The notes under the pieces were generated by a model that did no database searches, was not told where the DNA came from, and saw only the letters and a list, made by a program, of their open reading frames with translations. From positions 24,213 to 88,212 of the forward strand of contig CACHZY010000005.1 of NCBI GenBank assembly GCA_902584445.1: a DNA stretch of 64,000 bases. The letters are read 5' to 3'. Shown one piece after another: positions 40,853 through 50,449 of the stretch. Source of the DNA: an uncultured Bacteroidota bacterium (GTDB lineage Bacteria > Bacteroidota > Bacteroidia > Flavobacteriales > Flavobacteriaceae). Within the stretch, counting starts at the first letter, position 1; each line of letters starts with the position of its first letter. A program made the translations under genes and the position numbers.

Positions 40853-43333
40853 ATGCATCATTTTATTGGAAAGATTATCTTTAATTTTTTCTTCGGGCCC
40901 AAAAAATGTAAATGCTCATCTTGTTCAAAGTTAACTAAATCAGTAGCAGGTATTTCTTTATTTGCTACTGGTTTACTTTTTTCTCAAGATTGTAATTTAA
41001 CATTAAAAGGCAAAGTTGTCGATTTACATGATAATACCCCTTTGGAAGGAGCTTTGATTAGCTTCGTTGGGATGAATGAAAATGTCCTATCCAATGCCAG
41101 CGGAGAATTTTTAATAAAAAATCAATGTGAAGGAAAGCTTAGTTTAAAAATTTCACACGTAAGCTGTGAAGACTACCTGACGGAATTCGATTTAAAAAAA
41201 TCCAGTTCCAAAAAATTTTTCATGGAACATCATATTGAATCTCTTGAAGAGATAATTGTTTCAGAAAATAAATTAAAAGACCTATCTACTACTGCAAATT
41301 CATACTCACTAAGTCAACTTGAGAAAGATAGGTATAGCAGTGGAAATTTAGCTACAGCATTAGGCTCTATAAGTGGAGTAAGCAACCTTAGTACAGGAAA
41401 CAGTGTTGCAAAGCCAGTAATTCATGGTATGTATGGAAGTAGAGTAGGAATTGTTTACGACGGAGTTGTTCTAGAAAATCAGCAGTGGGGTTTAGATCAT
41501 GCTCCTAATGTTGACCTAAATGCATTTGATAATATTCGTTTAATAAAAGGAGCGGGTCTTCTAAAGTATACAGGTGACACCCCTGGAGGTGTTATAGTTT
41601 TAGAGTCTTCGACTCCTAAAATATCTGATTCATTATATGGAAAAACTATTATTAATGGTATGTCAAATGGTCGGGGATATAATCTTATAAGCTCATGGAT
41701 TCGGTCTTTTAACAGTGGAATTTTTCTCAAAGCACAAGGTACCTTAAAAAAGAATGGGGACTATAGTACTCCAAATTATATCTTGTCAAACACTGGCAAT
41801 AATGAAGAGAATTTCAGTGTAACGATTGGTAGAAATAAAATTTTAAAAAAATTAAAAATTAATTTTACTTTTTATAGCCAGGAAATAGGAATATTAAGAA
41901 GTTCTCATATTGGGAATGTTGGTGACCTTTTAAGAGCTATACAGTCTAATGAGCCATTTGTGATTAATCCCTTTAGTTATGAGATTAATTTTCCTAAGCA
42001 ATTCAATAAGCATTATACCTCGAGTATTGAATATTCAGTAAGAAATAATTCTAATGGAAAATGGATTACAAAATATAATTGGCAAAAAAACAATAGGAAG
42101 GAATATGATATTAGAAGAGGATCAGACAAATATGATCCAGCTCTTGATCTTACATTAGATACCCATAACTTAGTTTCAAGTTACCAGTGGAATAAATCAA
42201 ATATTTCCTATGATTTAGGATTATTCTCTCAATTTCAAGACAACTATTCAAACCCTGATACTGGAATAAAAAGATTAATTCCTGATTATGTTAAAGTAAG
42301 ACTTGGATCCTTTTTCACCACATCATATTCCATTTTTAATAATCTAGATTTTAATTTTGGCTTTCGTTTTGAACACATAAATAACCTAGTTCAAAAATAT
42401 TATCGTTTTAGCCGATGGAATAATGAAAATTATGAAGTTGATTTAGGGCCTTATGTAATTAAGGAAACCTTGTCTCAAAAATTAGTTAAAAGAAGATTAA
42501 TTTTTAATAATCCTTCATTTAATTTTGGAATTAAAAGTAAGATTATTCCATCTCATGAAATAAGTTTTAACTTTTTTTATACGCAAAGAGCTCCAGATAT
42601 AGCCGAAATGTTTAGTGATGGGCTGCATCATGCAATAGCATCAATTGAGTACGGAAATCCATTTTTGAAATCTGAGAGAACAAATAAATTTGTGATTAAT
42701 TTTGAAAAAAATGAAGGAGATTTCCAATACAATTTTAATCCTTATTTAACTAAGGGTAAAAATTATATTGTAATTGAACCTGCAGGAGTAGAGCAAACCA
42801 TTAGGGGGGCATTCCCTGTTTGGGAGTATAGATCAATTAGCTCTTCATTAAAAGGGTTTGATATTGACCTATCATATAAATTTAACAAGAACATTACATA
42901 TAAAAATAACACATCTTGGATAGAGGGAGTTGATGAAAATACCAAAACACCGATTGTAAATATTCCACCACTAATCACCAATAGTCAGTTACAGTTTTCA
43001 ATTTCTAAATGGAAATCTTTTTTTGGTTCTATTATCAGTAAATATGTTTTTAATCAAAATCAATTCCCTGATAATAATTTTTATACAACTATAATAGAGA
43101 ATGGAAGTAAAGTAGAGAAGTTAGTAGATATTAGCACACCTCCTAATGGGTATCATGATTTAGGAATTGATCTAAATTGGGGACCTTATAAACTTTTCTC
43201 AAATAAAATAAGCTTTTCTCTTACTTTTGATAATATTCTAAATGCAAATTATAGAAATTATCTTAACAGAATGAGGTTTTACAATGACGAGCTTGGAAGA
43301 AACATTATGATCCAAATAAAGATTAATCACTGA
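40853..43333 (+). CDS. TonB-dependent receptor (putative metal uptake)
   Basis: Carboxypeptidase-like domain, plug (SISGVSNLSTGNSVAKPVIHGMYGSRVGIVYDGV..GGVIVLES), beta-barrel; starts immediately after the preceding stop (TAAATG). Confidence 0.9.
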   Translation: MHHFIGKIIFNFFFGPKKCKCSSCSKLTKSVAGISLFATGLLFSQDCNLTLKGKVVDLHDNTPLEGALISFVGMNENVLSNASGEFLIKNQCEGKLSLKISHVSCEDYLTEFDLKKSSSKKFFMEHHIESLEEIIVSENKLKDLSTTANSYSLSQLEKDRYSSGNLATALGSISGVSNLSTGNSVAKPVIHGMYGSRVGIVYDGVVLENQQWGLDHAPNVDLNAFDNIRLIKGAGLLKYTGDTPGGVIVLESSTPKISDSLYGKTIINGMSNGRGYNLISSWIRSFNSGIFLKAQGTLKKNGDYSTPNYILSNTGNNEENFSVTIGRNKILKKLKINFTFYSQEIGILRSSHIGNVGDLLRAIQSNEPFVINPFSYEINFPKQFNKHYTSSIEYSVRNNSNGKWITKYNWQKNNRKEYDIRRGSDKYDPALDLTLDTHNLVSSYQWNKSNISYDLGLFSQFQDNYSNPDTGIKRLIPDYVKVRLGSFFTTSYSIFNNLDFNFGFRFEHINNLVQKYYRFSRWNNENYEVDLGPYVIKETLSQKLVKRRLIFNNPSFNFGIKSKIIPSHEISFNFFYTQRAPDIAEMFSDGLHHAIASIEYGNPFLKSERTNKFVINFEKNEGDFQYNFNPYLTKGKNYIVIEPAGVEQTIRGAFPVWEYRSISSSLKGFDIDLSYKFNKNITYKNNTSWIEGVDENTKTPIVNIPPLITNSQLQFSISKWKSFFGSIISKYVFNQNQFPDNNFYTTIIENGSKVEKLVDISTPPNGYHDLGIDLNWGPYKLFSNKISFSLTFDNILNANYRNYLNRMRFYNDELGRNIMIQIKINH

Positions 43334-43337
43334 TTGA

Positions 43338-43907
43338 ATGATGTTTTATAGCCAAAAGTTTCTATTTTTTTTTATTGTTAGTATGCAAATACTAAAATCT
43401 CAAAATGATAATGGCCAGATTAGTTCTTATTTTAATCCCCTCAATGATCCTACTGTAGAGGGACAAACTACTTTTGTCAAAGAATTAATGGATATAGCAG
43501 GATATAATCCTGAAAAAATTGAAATTTATCAGACATTACCTAATAGAGCAAAAGTTTTTAGAGTGAAACTCGATAGCGTTAATGGTGGCTTTGTATTTAT
43601 TCGTTGGGATAGTAAAAAGAAAGAAAACTATGTAGCCAATAAAATGATAGATCCAGGTGTTTATTTTAACCTTAAAGCGGCTAAGGAAATTATGAGAAAA
43701 CAGACAGATAAGGCCTACTTCACTGTTGAGGATGTACTTCCTCAATCTCCTGATCAAGAGCAGATTAATATCGGTGAACTTAATCAATTTAGAGAGGAGT
43801 TTGAATTAAAGGAGGAAGAAAAAAGGTTGGAGCAGGAGGAGGCACAAAAAAGTAGACCAAAAAAAGAAAAAAGCAAGGAAAAGAATAAAAAGAAGCTTTT
43901 TAATTAA
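43338..43907 (+). CDS. Exported protein of unknown function with highly charged C-terminus
   Basis: Open frame 5 nt downstream of the TonB receptor; Lys/Glu-rich tail. Confidence 0.6.
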   Translation: MMFYSQKFLFFFIVSMQILKSQNDNGQISSYFNPLNDPTVEGQTTFVKELMDIAGYNPEKIEIYQTLPNRAKVFRVKLDSVNGGFVFIRWDSKKKENYVANKMIDPGVYFNLKAAKEIMRKQTDKAYFTVEDVLPQSPDQEQINIGELNQFREEFELKEEEKRLEQEEAQKSRPKKEKSKEKNKKKLFN

Positions 43908-44350
43908 CGGGTCACCGTTAAAGTACTTCCCTGTAATGTTGCAGTATAACATGTTAATCCACCTGAACAACTGTCTTCAAATGAACGATTATGTTGAGCA
44001 CAAGAGAATTTTGAATTGCTATAGGACCATCTATTTTGAGAGCCTTGATGCGGACAAACATTACTAAAAGCTCTAATTTCGGTAGAAGTTATTCTTAATA
44101 GTAACATGTTTTCTGCACTATAATTAATCCAACCTCCCACATTATTTAAACTAGAAAAGTTTGAGTCTTCAAGATTAATAGTCACGCTATTATTAGAATT
44201 GCTTCCACTAGTATTGTCTTGGTTGTTAAGGTTATTTACTGTTGGACTATCATCTTCCTTACTACAAGCTTCAATTAATGAAACACCAAACATAGAAAAC
44301 ACTACAGGAGCGCAAGCAGTTTTTAAAAATTTTCTTCTTTTATTGATCAC
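43904..44350 (-). CDS. Rieske [2Fe-2S] domain lipoprotein
   Basis: NVCPHQG...FSCAQHNRSF Rieske ligands; RRKFLK N-terminus and lipobox-like VSLIEAC. Confidence 0.85.
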   Translation of the reverse strand: MINKRRKFLKTACAPVVFSMFGVSLIEACSKEDDSPTVNNLNNQDNTSGSNSNNSVTINLEDSNFSSLNNVGGWINYSAENMLLLRITSTEIRAFSNVCPHQGSQNRWSYSNSKFSCAQHNRSFEDSCSGGLTCYTATLQGSTLTVTR

Positions 44351-44447
44351 AATTACTAATTTTGACCAAATTTAATTTAAATAGTCTAAGTCTAATAAAC
44401 AAAGGTTGACTAAATAATAAATTGTTATTTAGTTTAATTATAAATAA

Positions 44448-46814
44448 ATGATCATAAAAAATCTAATCTTAATCTTAGTTTTTCTTTCATTTGGTTTTTT
44501 ATCATCACAGAATGCAGGGAATTTGACTGGAAGAGTACTTGACAGTCAGACCCAACTTCCAATCCAAGGAGTGAGTGTCTTGTTAGAAAATTCATTAATG
44601 GGTGTAGCCACTGATGACAATGGATATTTTACCATAAATGATATTCCCGCCAAAACTTACAACATTAATATTAGTCATCTTGGCTATCAATCTCAAACCA
44701 TTTATAATATAATAATCAAAGCATTTGGGACACCTCCCTTACAAATTCTTTTGGAGGAATCAACTAATGAATTAGATGAAATAATTATTCAACAAAGCCC
44801 ATTCAGAACTAGCCTCGAAACTCCATTATCAACTCAAACTTTTTCTGCTGTCGAGATTGAAACGTATCCTGGAGGTAACAATGATATCACCAAGGTAATT
44901 CAAAGTATGCCCGGGATTTCACCCTCTATTGGGGGATTCAGGAACGATATTATAATCCGAGGAGGTGCTCCTAACGAATCTGTTTATTATCTGGATGGAA
45001 TTGAAATACCCAATATCAACCACTTTAGTACCCAAGGGAGTGCTGGGGGACCTGTAGGAATGTTAAATGTTTCTTTTATAAGGGAAGTTACGCTCTCAAG
45101 TTCCGCCTTTGGAGCAGAATATGACAATCCACTCTCTGGGGTTTTATCGTTTGAACAAAGAGATGGTAATCCCAATCGTTTTGGTGGGAATTTCAGATTG
45201 GGAGCAAGCGAAGCAGCACTAACACTTGAAGGGCCACTTTTTAGAAAAGACAAAGAGAAACCGGCAAAGACCACTCTTTTGTTTTCAGTTAGAAGAAGTT
45301 ATCTGCAGTTTCTTTTTGAATTGATAGGGGTACCAATTCGACCAGATTACTGGGATTATCAGTGGAAGATCAATCACGAAATTGATCCGTATAATTCACT
45401 TATTTTTTTGGGAGTAGGAACGATAGATGACTTTTCAGTTAAAGCTCCAGAGGATTTTGATGCTGAGCAGCAGGCAGCAATTGAGCAGGTACCAATCATT
45501 CAACAAAAAACCACTACAGTAGGCTTGTCTTGGAAACGGAAATACAAGAATGGAAAAGGGAATATGGTCACTTCCGTTAGTACGAATCGATTGCAAAATA
45601 TTTTTTCTCGTTATCAGGATAACACAAGGAAATCAGGTATTTTATTTAAAAATGATTCCTATGAACAAGAAACAAAATTACGTTATCAAACTCTCCATTA
45701 CATCAATCAATTCAAATTAGTTGCTGGAGCCAATATCCAGTATTCTGATTATGGCAACGATACTCAAAGTCTGTCAAATAATTTGGATTACAAGACCAGA
45801 ATCGATTTTATTAAATACGGATTTTTTGTCAAGGGTGAACGAAAATTTTATGATGACAATCTTGGCGTTTCATTCGGTTTTAGAGTTGATGCGGATACCT
45901 TTTCCCAAGGCTCAAATATGACAGATAATTTTTCACCAAGGCTATCGCTAACCTACAACCTGACAGAAGACCAAAGCTGGAAAATTAATGCATCCGTTGG
46001 ACGCTATTTTAAAATACCAACCTATACAATGTTAGGATTTCAAAGTCCTTCCGCTAGCTTTGTCAATCAAAGCGCAAGATATACCCAAAGTGATCATGCT
46101 GTTTTTGGCCTGGAGTATTCACCGGGTATTGCCGCCAGAATTACCCTTGAAGGTTTTTATAAAAGATACAGTCAGTATCCAATTTCAGTAATTGATAACG
46201 TTTCTTTGGCCAATAAAGGGGGCGGTTTTGAAGTATTGGGTAATGAAGCGATAACAAGTGATGGAAAAGGAAAAAGCTATGGAGTAGAAGCTCTATATCA
46301 ACAAAAACTGGCAAAAAACTTCTATGGTGTTTTTGCTTACACTTATTTTCACAGTCAGTTTACCACCAGCTCAGGAAAATTTCTTCCCTCTGTTTGGGAT
46401 AGCCGTCATTTAATTTCCTTTTCGGGAGGATACAAATTAAAGAGAAATTGGGAGATTAGCGCCCGTTGGAGGTTTTCTGGTCGCACTCCTTATGTGCCAG
46501 TTAATTTAGATGCTTCATTGGCCGCCTATCCTGAGATTATCCTAGATTATAATCAGTTAGGGAGTGCTAAATTAGATCCCTTTAACCTTGCAGATATTCG
46601 CTTTGATAAAAAATGGAATTTTAAAAGTTACTCTTTTAATTTCTATTTTGAAATACAAAATTTTTTGGCTCAAAGTATACCACGGCCAGAAGAATTTGGT
46701 CTTAATCGTAATGAAAATGGTGAATTGATTTCGCCCAATTCCCTTGTAAGGGTCGATACCGATGAGAATAATAATATACCTATACCAACCTTTGGATTGG
46801 TCTTTGACTTTTAG
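44448..46814 (+). CDS. TonB-dependent receptor with carboxypeptidase-like N-terminal domain
   Basis: GNLTGRVLDSQTQLPIQGVSVLLENS, plug RNDIIIRGGAPNESVYYLDGIEIPNINHF, C-terminal barrel ending GLVFDF. Confidence 0.93.
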   Translation: MIIKNLILILVFLSFGFLSSQNAGNLTGRVLDSQTQLPIQGVSVLLENSLMGVATDDNGYFTINDIPAKTYNINISHLGYQSQTIYNIIIKAFGTPPLQILLEESTNELDEIIIQQSPFRTSLETPLSTQTFSAVEIETYPGGNNDITKVIQSMPGISPSIGGFRNDIIIRGGAPNESVYYLDGIEIPNINHFSTQGSAGGPVGMLNVSFIREVTLSSSAFGAEYDNPLSGVLSFEQRDGNPNRFGGNFRLGASEAALTLEGPLFRKDKEKPAKTTLLFSVRRSYLQFLFELIGVPIRPDYWDYQWKINHEIDPYNSLIFLGVGTIDDFSVKAPEDFDAEQQAAIEQVPIIQQKTTTVGLSWKRKYKNGKGNMVTSVSTNRLQNIFSRYQDNTRKSGILFKNDSYEQETKLRYQTLHYINQFKLVAGANIQYSDYGNDTQSLSNNLDYKTRIDFIKYGFFVKGERKFYDDNLGVSFGFRVDADTFSQGSNMTDNFSPRLSLTYNLTEDQSWKINASVGRYFKIPTYTMLGFQSPSASFVNQSARYTQSDHAVFGLEYSPGIAARITLEGFYKRYSQYPISVIDNVSLANKGGGFEVLGNEAITSDGKGKSYGVEALYQQKLAKNFYGVFAYTYFHSQFTTSSGKFLPSVWDSRHLISFSGGYKLKRNWEISARWRFSGRTPYVPVNLDASLAAYPEIILDYNQLGSAKLDPFNLADIRFDKKWNFKSYSFNFYFEIQNFLAQSIPRPEEFGLNRNENGELISPNSLVRVDTDENNNIPIPTFGLVFDF

Positions 46815-46816
46815 AC

Positions 46817-47341
46817 TTATTTGAAGATCTCTAATAATCCATCTGGAAGATTTAAGTGGATTCTTTTTTCTTTGCGATCCAATTTGATGATAAAATTATC
46901 GTGTACAGGAATTAATATTTCGGTTCCGTTATTATCAATCATGAAAAGTGCTTGTGGACCTGAGTCGTTAACTGATTTGAGTATACCAATTTTTTTTTCA
47001 AATTGATCAATTGCAATGAAACCCTTTATCTCATGATAGTAGAAACGACTTCCTTTCAATTTTGGAAGTTGATCCAAGGGTAGAAAGACTTTTTTTTTGA
47101 TCAATTGGTCAGCTTCAGTTTCAGATTCTACACCTTCAAATTTAACACGAAGTAATCTTGTTTTGTGTAATTGAGCACGATCAATAAAAAAGGGGACAAG
47201 GCCTTTTACTGTATTGACTAAAATTGCCTTTAAATCCAAATAGCTTTCAGGACTATCAGTATCAAGTTTAATTAAAATCTCTCCTTTGAAACTATATTTT
47301 CCTATAATAGTTCCTAAAAAGAAGCAATCTTCCTTAAGCAT
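46817..47341 (-). CDS. rimM: 16S rRNA processing protein RimM
   Basis: CFFLGTIIGKYSFKGEILIKLDTD...GSRFYYHEIKGF; start set at MLKEDCFF. Confidence 0.92.
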   Translation of the reverse strand: MLKEDCFFLGTIIGKYSFKGEILIKLDTDSPESYLDLKAILVNTVKGLVPFFIDRAQLHKTRLLRVKFEGVESETEADQLIKKKVFLPLDQLPKLKGSRFYYHEIKGFIAIDQFEKKIGILKSVNDSGPQALFMIDNNGTEILIPVHDNFIIKLDRKEKRIHLNLPDGLLEIFK

Positions 47342-47360
47342 GATAGGTTTGTGAGGGGAT

Positions 47361-48203
47361 CTATTTTTTATTTTCCTCTTCTTCAGTACTTTTCTCGGTA
47401 CTAGTTGCTTCGTCAGCAGCAGGTTCTTCCTCAATTGTCTCCGCAGCAGGCACTTCTTCAATTGCTTCAGTAGCAGGCTCTTCCTCAATTGTTTCCGCAG
47501 GAGGTGCTTCTTCAATTGTTTCAGTAGCAGGTTCTTCCTCAATTGTCTCCGCAGCAGGTTCTTCTTTAATTGTCTCCTCAGAAGGTTGTTCAGTAGCAAC
47601 CAATTCTTCGGTCACTTCTTCAGTTGTTGATGTCTCATTGGAAGCTTCCTCTGTAGCAGTATCATCAACTGCAGATGCTTCCTCATTTAAAATCTCAGTG
47701 GTTTCTACTTCCCCAGATTCAGGTCCTTCACCTTCATTTTCTTGAACTTCAGGTTTTGCCAATAAGTCAGCAATTCGCTTTTGATTAACAGCTTTTTCAG
47801 ACTTTAAACGCATGGCCAAGTCTTTGGCTTTATCTTTATCCAAACTATCAATTTTAGTTTGAATTTTAGCCTGCTTTTCCTCTAACCAAGCGGTAAACTT
47901 TTTATCTGCTTCATCTTGGGTAAAAGCTCCTTTTCGAACACCTCCATTTAGGTGATGCTTTATCATGGCACCTTTATAAGAAAGTAAAGTTCTAGCAGTA
48001 TCTGATGGTTGTGCACCATTCTGTAACCATTTAACTGCACCCTCTACATCTAATTCTACAGTTGCTGGGTTGGTATTTGGGTTGTAAATACCTAGTTTTT
48101 CAAGATAACGACCATCTCTTTTTGATCGTGAATCTGCAGCAACTATCCAATAGAAGGGTTTACCTTTTTTTCCGTGTCTTTGAAGTCTTATTCTTACGGG
48201 CAT
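47361..48203 (-). CDS. rpsP: 30S ribosomal protein S16 with long acidic repeat tail
   Basis: [43 protein letters not shown]-terminal (A/T)ETIEEEPA repeats. Confidence 0.95.
   Translation of the reverse strand: MPVRIRLQRHGKKGKPFYWIVAADSRSKRDGRYLEKLGIYNPNTNPATVELDVEGAVKWLQNGAQPSDTARTLLSYKGAMIKHHLNGGVRKGAFTQDEADKKFTAWLEEKQAKIQTKIDSLDKDKAKDLAMRLKSEKAVNQKRIADLLAKPEVQENEGEGPESGEVETTEILNEEASAVDDTATEEASNETSTTEEVTEELVATEQPSEETIKEEPAAETIEEEPATETIEEAPPAETIEEEPATEAIEEVPAAETIEEEPAADEATSTEKSTEEEENKK
47400..47580 (-). repeat. Approximately 30-nt tandem repeat in rpsP encoding (A/T)ETIEEEPA units
   Basis: Repeated gcagcaggttcttcctcaattgt(c/t)tc(c/a) motifs. Confidence 0.8.
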
Positions 48204-48218
48204 AACATATTAATTTAT

Positions 48219-48235
48219 GAAGGTTCACGACCTTC
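48219..48235 (-). promoter_or_regulatory. Hairpin in the rpsP 5' leader
   Basis: Perfect GAAGGT-CGTGA-ACCTTC stem-loop between predicted promoter and start codon. Confidence 0.45.
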
Positions 48236-48256
48236 TGATTATTAATTCTGAGTGTG

Positions 48257-48289
48257 CAAATTTAGAATAATAATTTAAAAAAGTATCAA
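48257..48289 (-). promoter_or_regulatory. Putative promoter of rpsP-rimM
   Basis: Minus-strand TTG - 22 nt - TAAATTTG matching Bacteroidota TTG/TAnnTTTG. Confidence 0.6.
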
Positions 48290-48359
48290 TCTTTAAATTT
48301 TTTATGATGACTCACTTTTTTAAAATCTCAAGTTCAACTTCGGATGTTGACCAATCTCC

Positions 48360-48390
48360 TTGTTAGGCAATTTAAAAAACCCTATTTTTG
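48360..48390 (+). promoter_or_regulatory. Putative promoter of tig
   Basis: TTG - 20 nt - TATTTTTG, 24 nt before the tig ATG. Confidence 0.65.
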
Positions 48391-48414
48391 CGCCCATATT
48401 TTGAGCAAATTTAT

Positions 48415-49743
48415 ATGAAAATTTCACGATCAGACAGCAGTTCATTAAATGCAGTAATTACAATAGACATTGAACGTAAAGACTTTGAAGAAAAAGTGTC
48501 CAATGTACTTACTGATTATAGAAAAAAAGCAAATATCCCAGGCTTTAGGAAAGGACATGTCCCTATGGGGATGATTAAAAAGCAATATGAAACTTCTGTT
48601 ACAGCGGATGAAGTGAACAAACTGCTTCAAGAAAACTTAGACAAATACCTTAAAGAGCAGAACATAAATATATTAGGGAACCCCCTACCTATAATTAAGG
48701 AGGAACTCGACTGGAAAGCCTCTAAACTATCTTTTGCATTTGAGCTGGGTTTAGCTCCTGAACTTGAGGTGAATCTTACCGAAAAAAATAAGATAATCCA
48801 GTATCAAATCACAGCAACTAAAACCATGATTAATGACCAAATTAAGCAACACCGTAAGCAATATGGTCAATTGGTTCCTAGACAAAATCCACTTGATGAG
48901 TTTGAGATTACTGCCGTTTTTAAAAATGAAGCCGCCAAAATAGAGACAACCAATACTTTTGATTTAAGCCAAATCTTTGGAAAATCAAACCTTGCTGCAC
49001 TAAAAAAGGCAACGGTTGGAACTGTACTTCATTTGAATTTTAAAAAACTTTTTAAAGACGATGCTACTGCAACTCGAATTTTAAATATCTCCGTTGATAA
49101 AATTCCTGAAATTGATAAAGAAATTACCATTGATATTAAAGAAATTAATGAACGCACCTTGTCAGAAATGAATCAAGAATTTTTCGATAAAATTTATGGT
49201 CCAGATCAAGTAAAGTCTGAGGATGAAATGAGGAAGAAGATAGTTGAAAGCATGGAAAAGCAATTTGAACAACAATCTGACCAAAAACTTCTTAACGATA
49301 TAACAGAGTACCTAATAAAAAAAACAAAATTTGATTTACCATCGGAATTCTTAATTAAGTGGATTCAAAATTCCGGAAAGGAACCAATGACAGCTCAGGC
49401 AGCTAAAGAAGAATATGATCGCTCCGAGAAAGGTATTAGGTATCAATTAATTGAAGGTAAAATTATTGCCGATAATAATTTAAACATAAATTTCGATGAA
49501 TTGAAAGATTTTGCAAAAGACATGATAGTAATGCAGATGACACAGTATGGGCAAGCGGGCTTACCCGATAAAGAATTAGATGGAATCGTTGCAAGGGTTA
49601 TGTCTAATAAAGACGAGGCAAGGAGATTATCTGAACAATTAATGAGTAAAAAATTATTGGAATTTTTTAAATCTAATTTTTCTCTCAAAAAGAAAAAGAT
49701 CGACTTTGATAAATTTATAAAAGAGGTATACGGCCAGGGCTAA
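48415..49743 (+). CDS. tig: Trigger factor
   Basis: YRKKANIPGFRKGHVPMGMIKKQY; followed by clpP-clpX as usual; start set at MKISRSD downstream of the promoter. Confidence 0.92.
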   Translation: MKISRSDSSSLNAVITIDIERKDFEEKVSNVLTDYRKKANIPGFRKGHVPMGMIKKQYETSVTADEVNKLLQENLDKYLKEQNINILGNPLPIIKEELDWKASKLSFAFELGLAPELEVNLTEKNKIIQYQITATKTMINDQIKQHRKQYGQLVPRQNPLDEFEITAVFKNEAAKIETTNTFDLSQIFGKSNLAALKKATVGTVLHLNFKKLFKDDATATRILNISVDKIPEIDKEITIDIKEINERTLSEMNQEFFDKIYGPDQVKSEDEMRKKIVESMEKQFEQQSDQKLLNDITEYLIKKTKFDLPSEFLIKWIQNSGKEPMTAQAAKEEYDRSEKGIRYQLIEGKIIADNNLNINFDELKDFAKDMIVMQMTQYGQAGLPDKELDGIVARVMSNKDEARRLSEQLMSKKLLEFFKSNFSLKKKKIDFDKFIKEVYGQG

Positions 49744-49780
49744 TTTTATTTAATTAATTTTATACTATATTCTAAAAGAA

Positions 49781-50443
49781 ATGGATTACGGAAAAGAGTT
49801 TAAAGAGTTTGCTACAAAGCATCATGGGATTAACTCAATTTATTTGGATAAAATCGTCAGTAGCATGACACCATATATAATCGAGGAAAGACAAATGAAT
49901 GTTGCCCAGATGGATGTGTTTTCGAGATTAATGATGGATAGGATTATGTTTTTGGGAACTGCTATAAATGATAGTGTTGCGAATGTGATTCAAGCACAAC
50001 TATTGTTTTTACAGAGTGTCGACTCTAAAAGAGATATTCAGCTTTATATTAATTCACCAGGTGGTGGAGTTTATGCTGGATTAGGAATTTATGATACTAT
50101 GCAATTTATCACTCCTAACGTGGCTACCATCTGTACAGGAATGGCCGCTTCAATGGGAGCAGTACTTTTATGTGCCGGTCATGAGGGCAAACGTTCAGCA
50201 TTACCCCACTCTAGAGTAATGATTCATCAACCACTTGGAGGAGCACAAGGTCAAGCATCTGATATTGAAATTACAGCAAGAGAAATTCTTAAGCTTAAAG
50301 ACGAATTATATCAAATTATCGCGAAGCATTCCAAGCAAAAAATAGACAAAGTCAATAAAGACAGTGATCGTGATTATTGGATGAAAGCTGAAGAAGCAAA
50401 GTCATATGGTATGGTTGATGAAGTCCTTGGTCTAGCTAAATAA
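49781..50443 (+). CDS. clpP: ATP-dependent Clp protease proteolytic subunit
   Basis: YINSPGGGVYAGLGIYDTM, GMAASMGAVLL, SRVMIHQPLGGAQGQASDI. Confidence 0.97.
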   Translation: MDYGKEFKEFATKHHGINSIYLDKIVSSMTPYIIEERQMNVAQMDVFSRLMMDRIMFLGTAINDSVANVIQAQLLFLQSVDSKRDIQLYINSPGGGVYAGLGIYDTMQFITPNVATICTGMAASMGAVLLCAGHEGKRSALPHSRVMIHQPLGGAQGQASDIEITAREILKLKDELYQIIAKHSKQKIDKVNKDSDRDYWMKAEEAKSYGMVDEVLGLAK

Positions 50444-50449
50444 ATTTAA

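Noticed and set aside
44987-45274. Antisense ORFs inside the TonB receptors, HTCS and SppA (e.g. this one, 34761-34982, 56457-56696)
   Set aside because: Shadow ORFs of well-supported genes.
47342-47599. N-terminal extension of the rimM ORF ([17 protein letters not shown] repeats)
   Set aside because: Out-of-frame reading of the rpsP acidic repeat; the 30-nt period keeps the alternative frame open. RimM starts at MLKEDCFF (47341).
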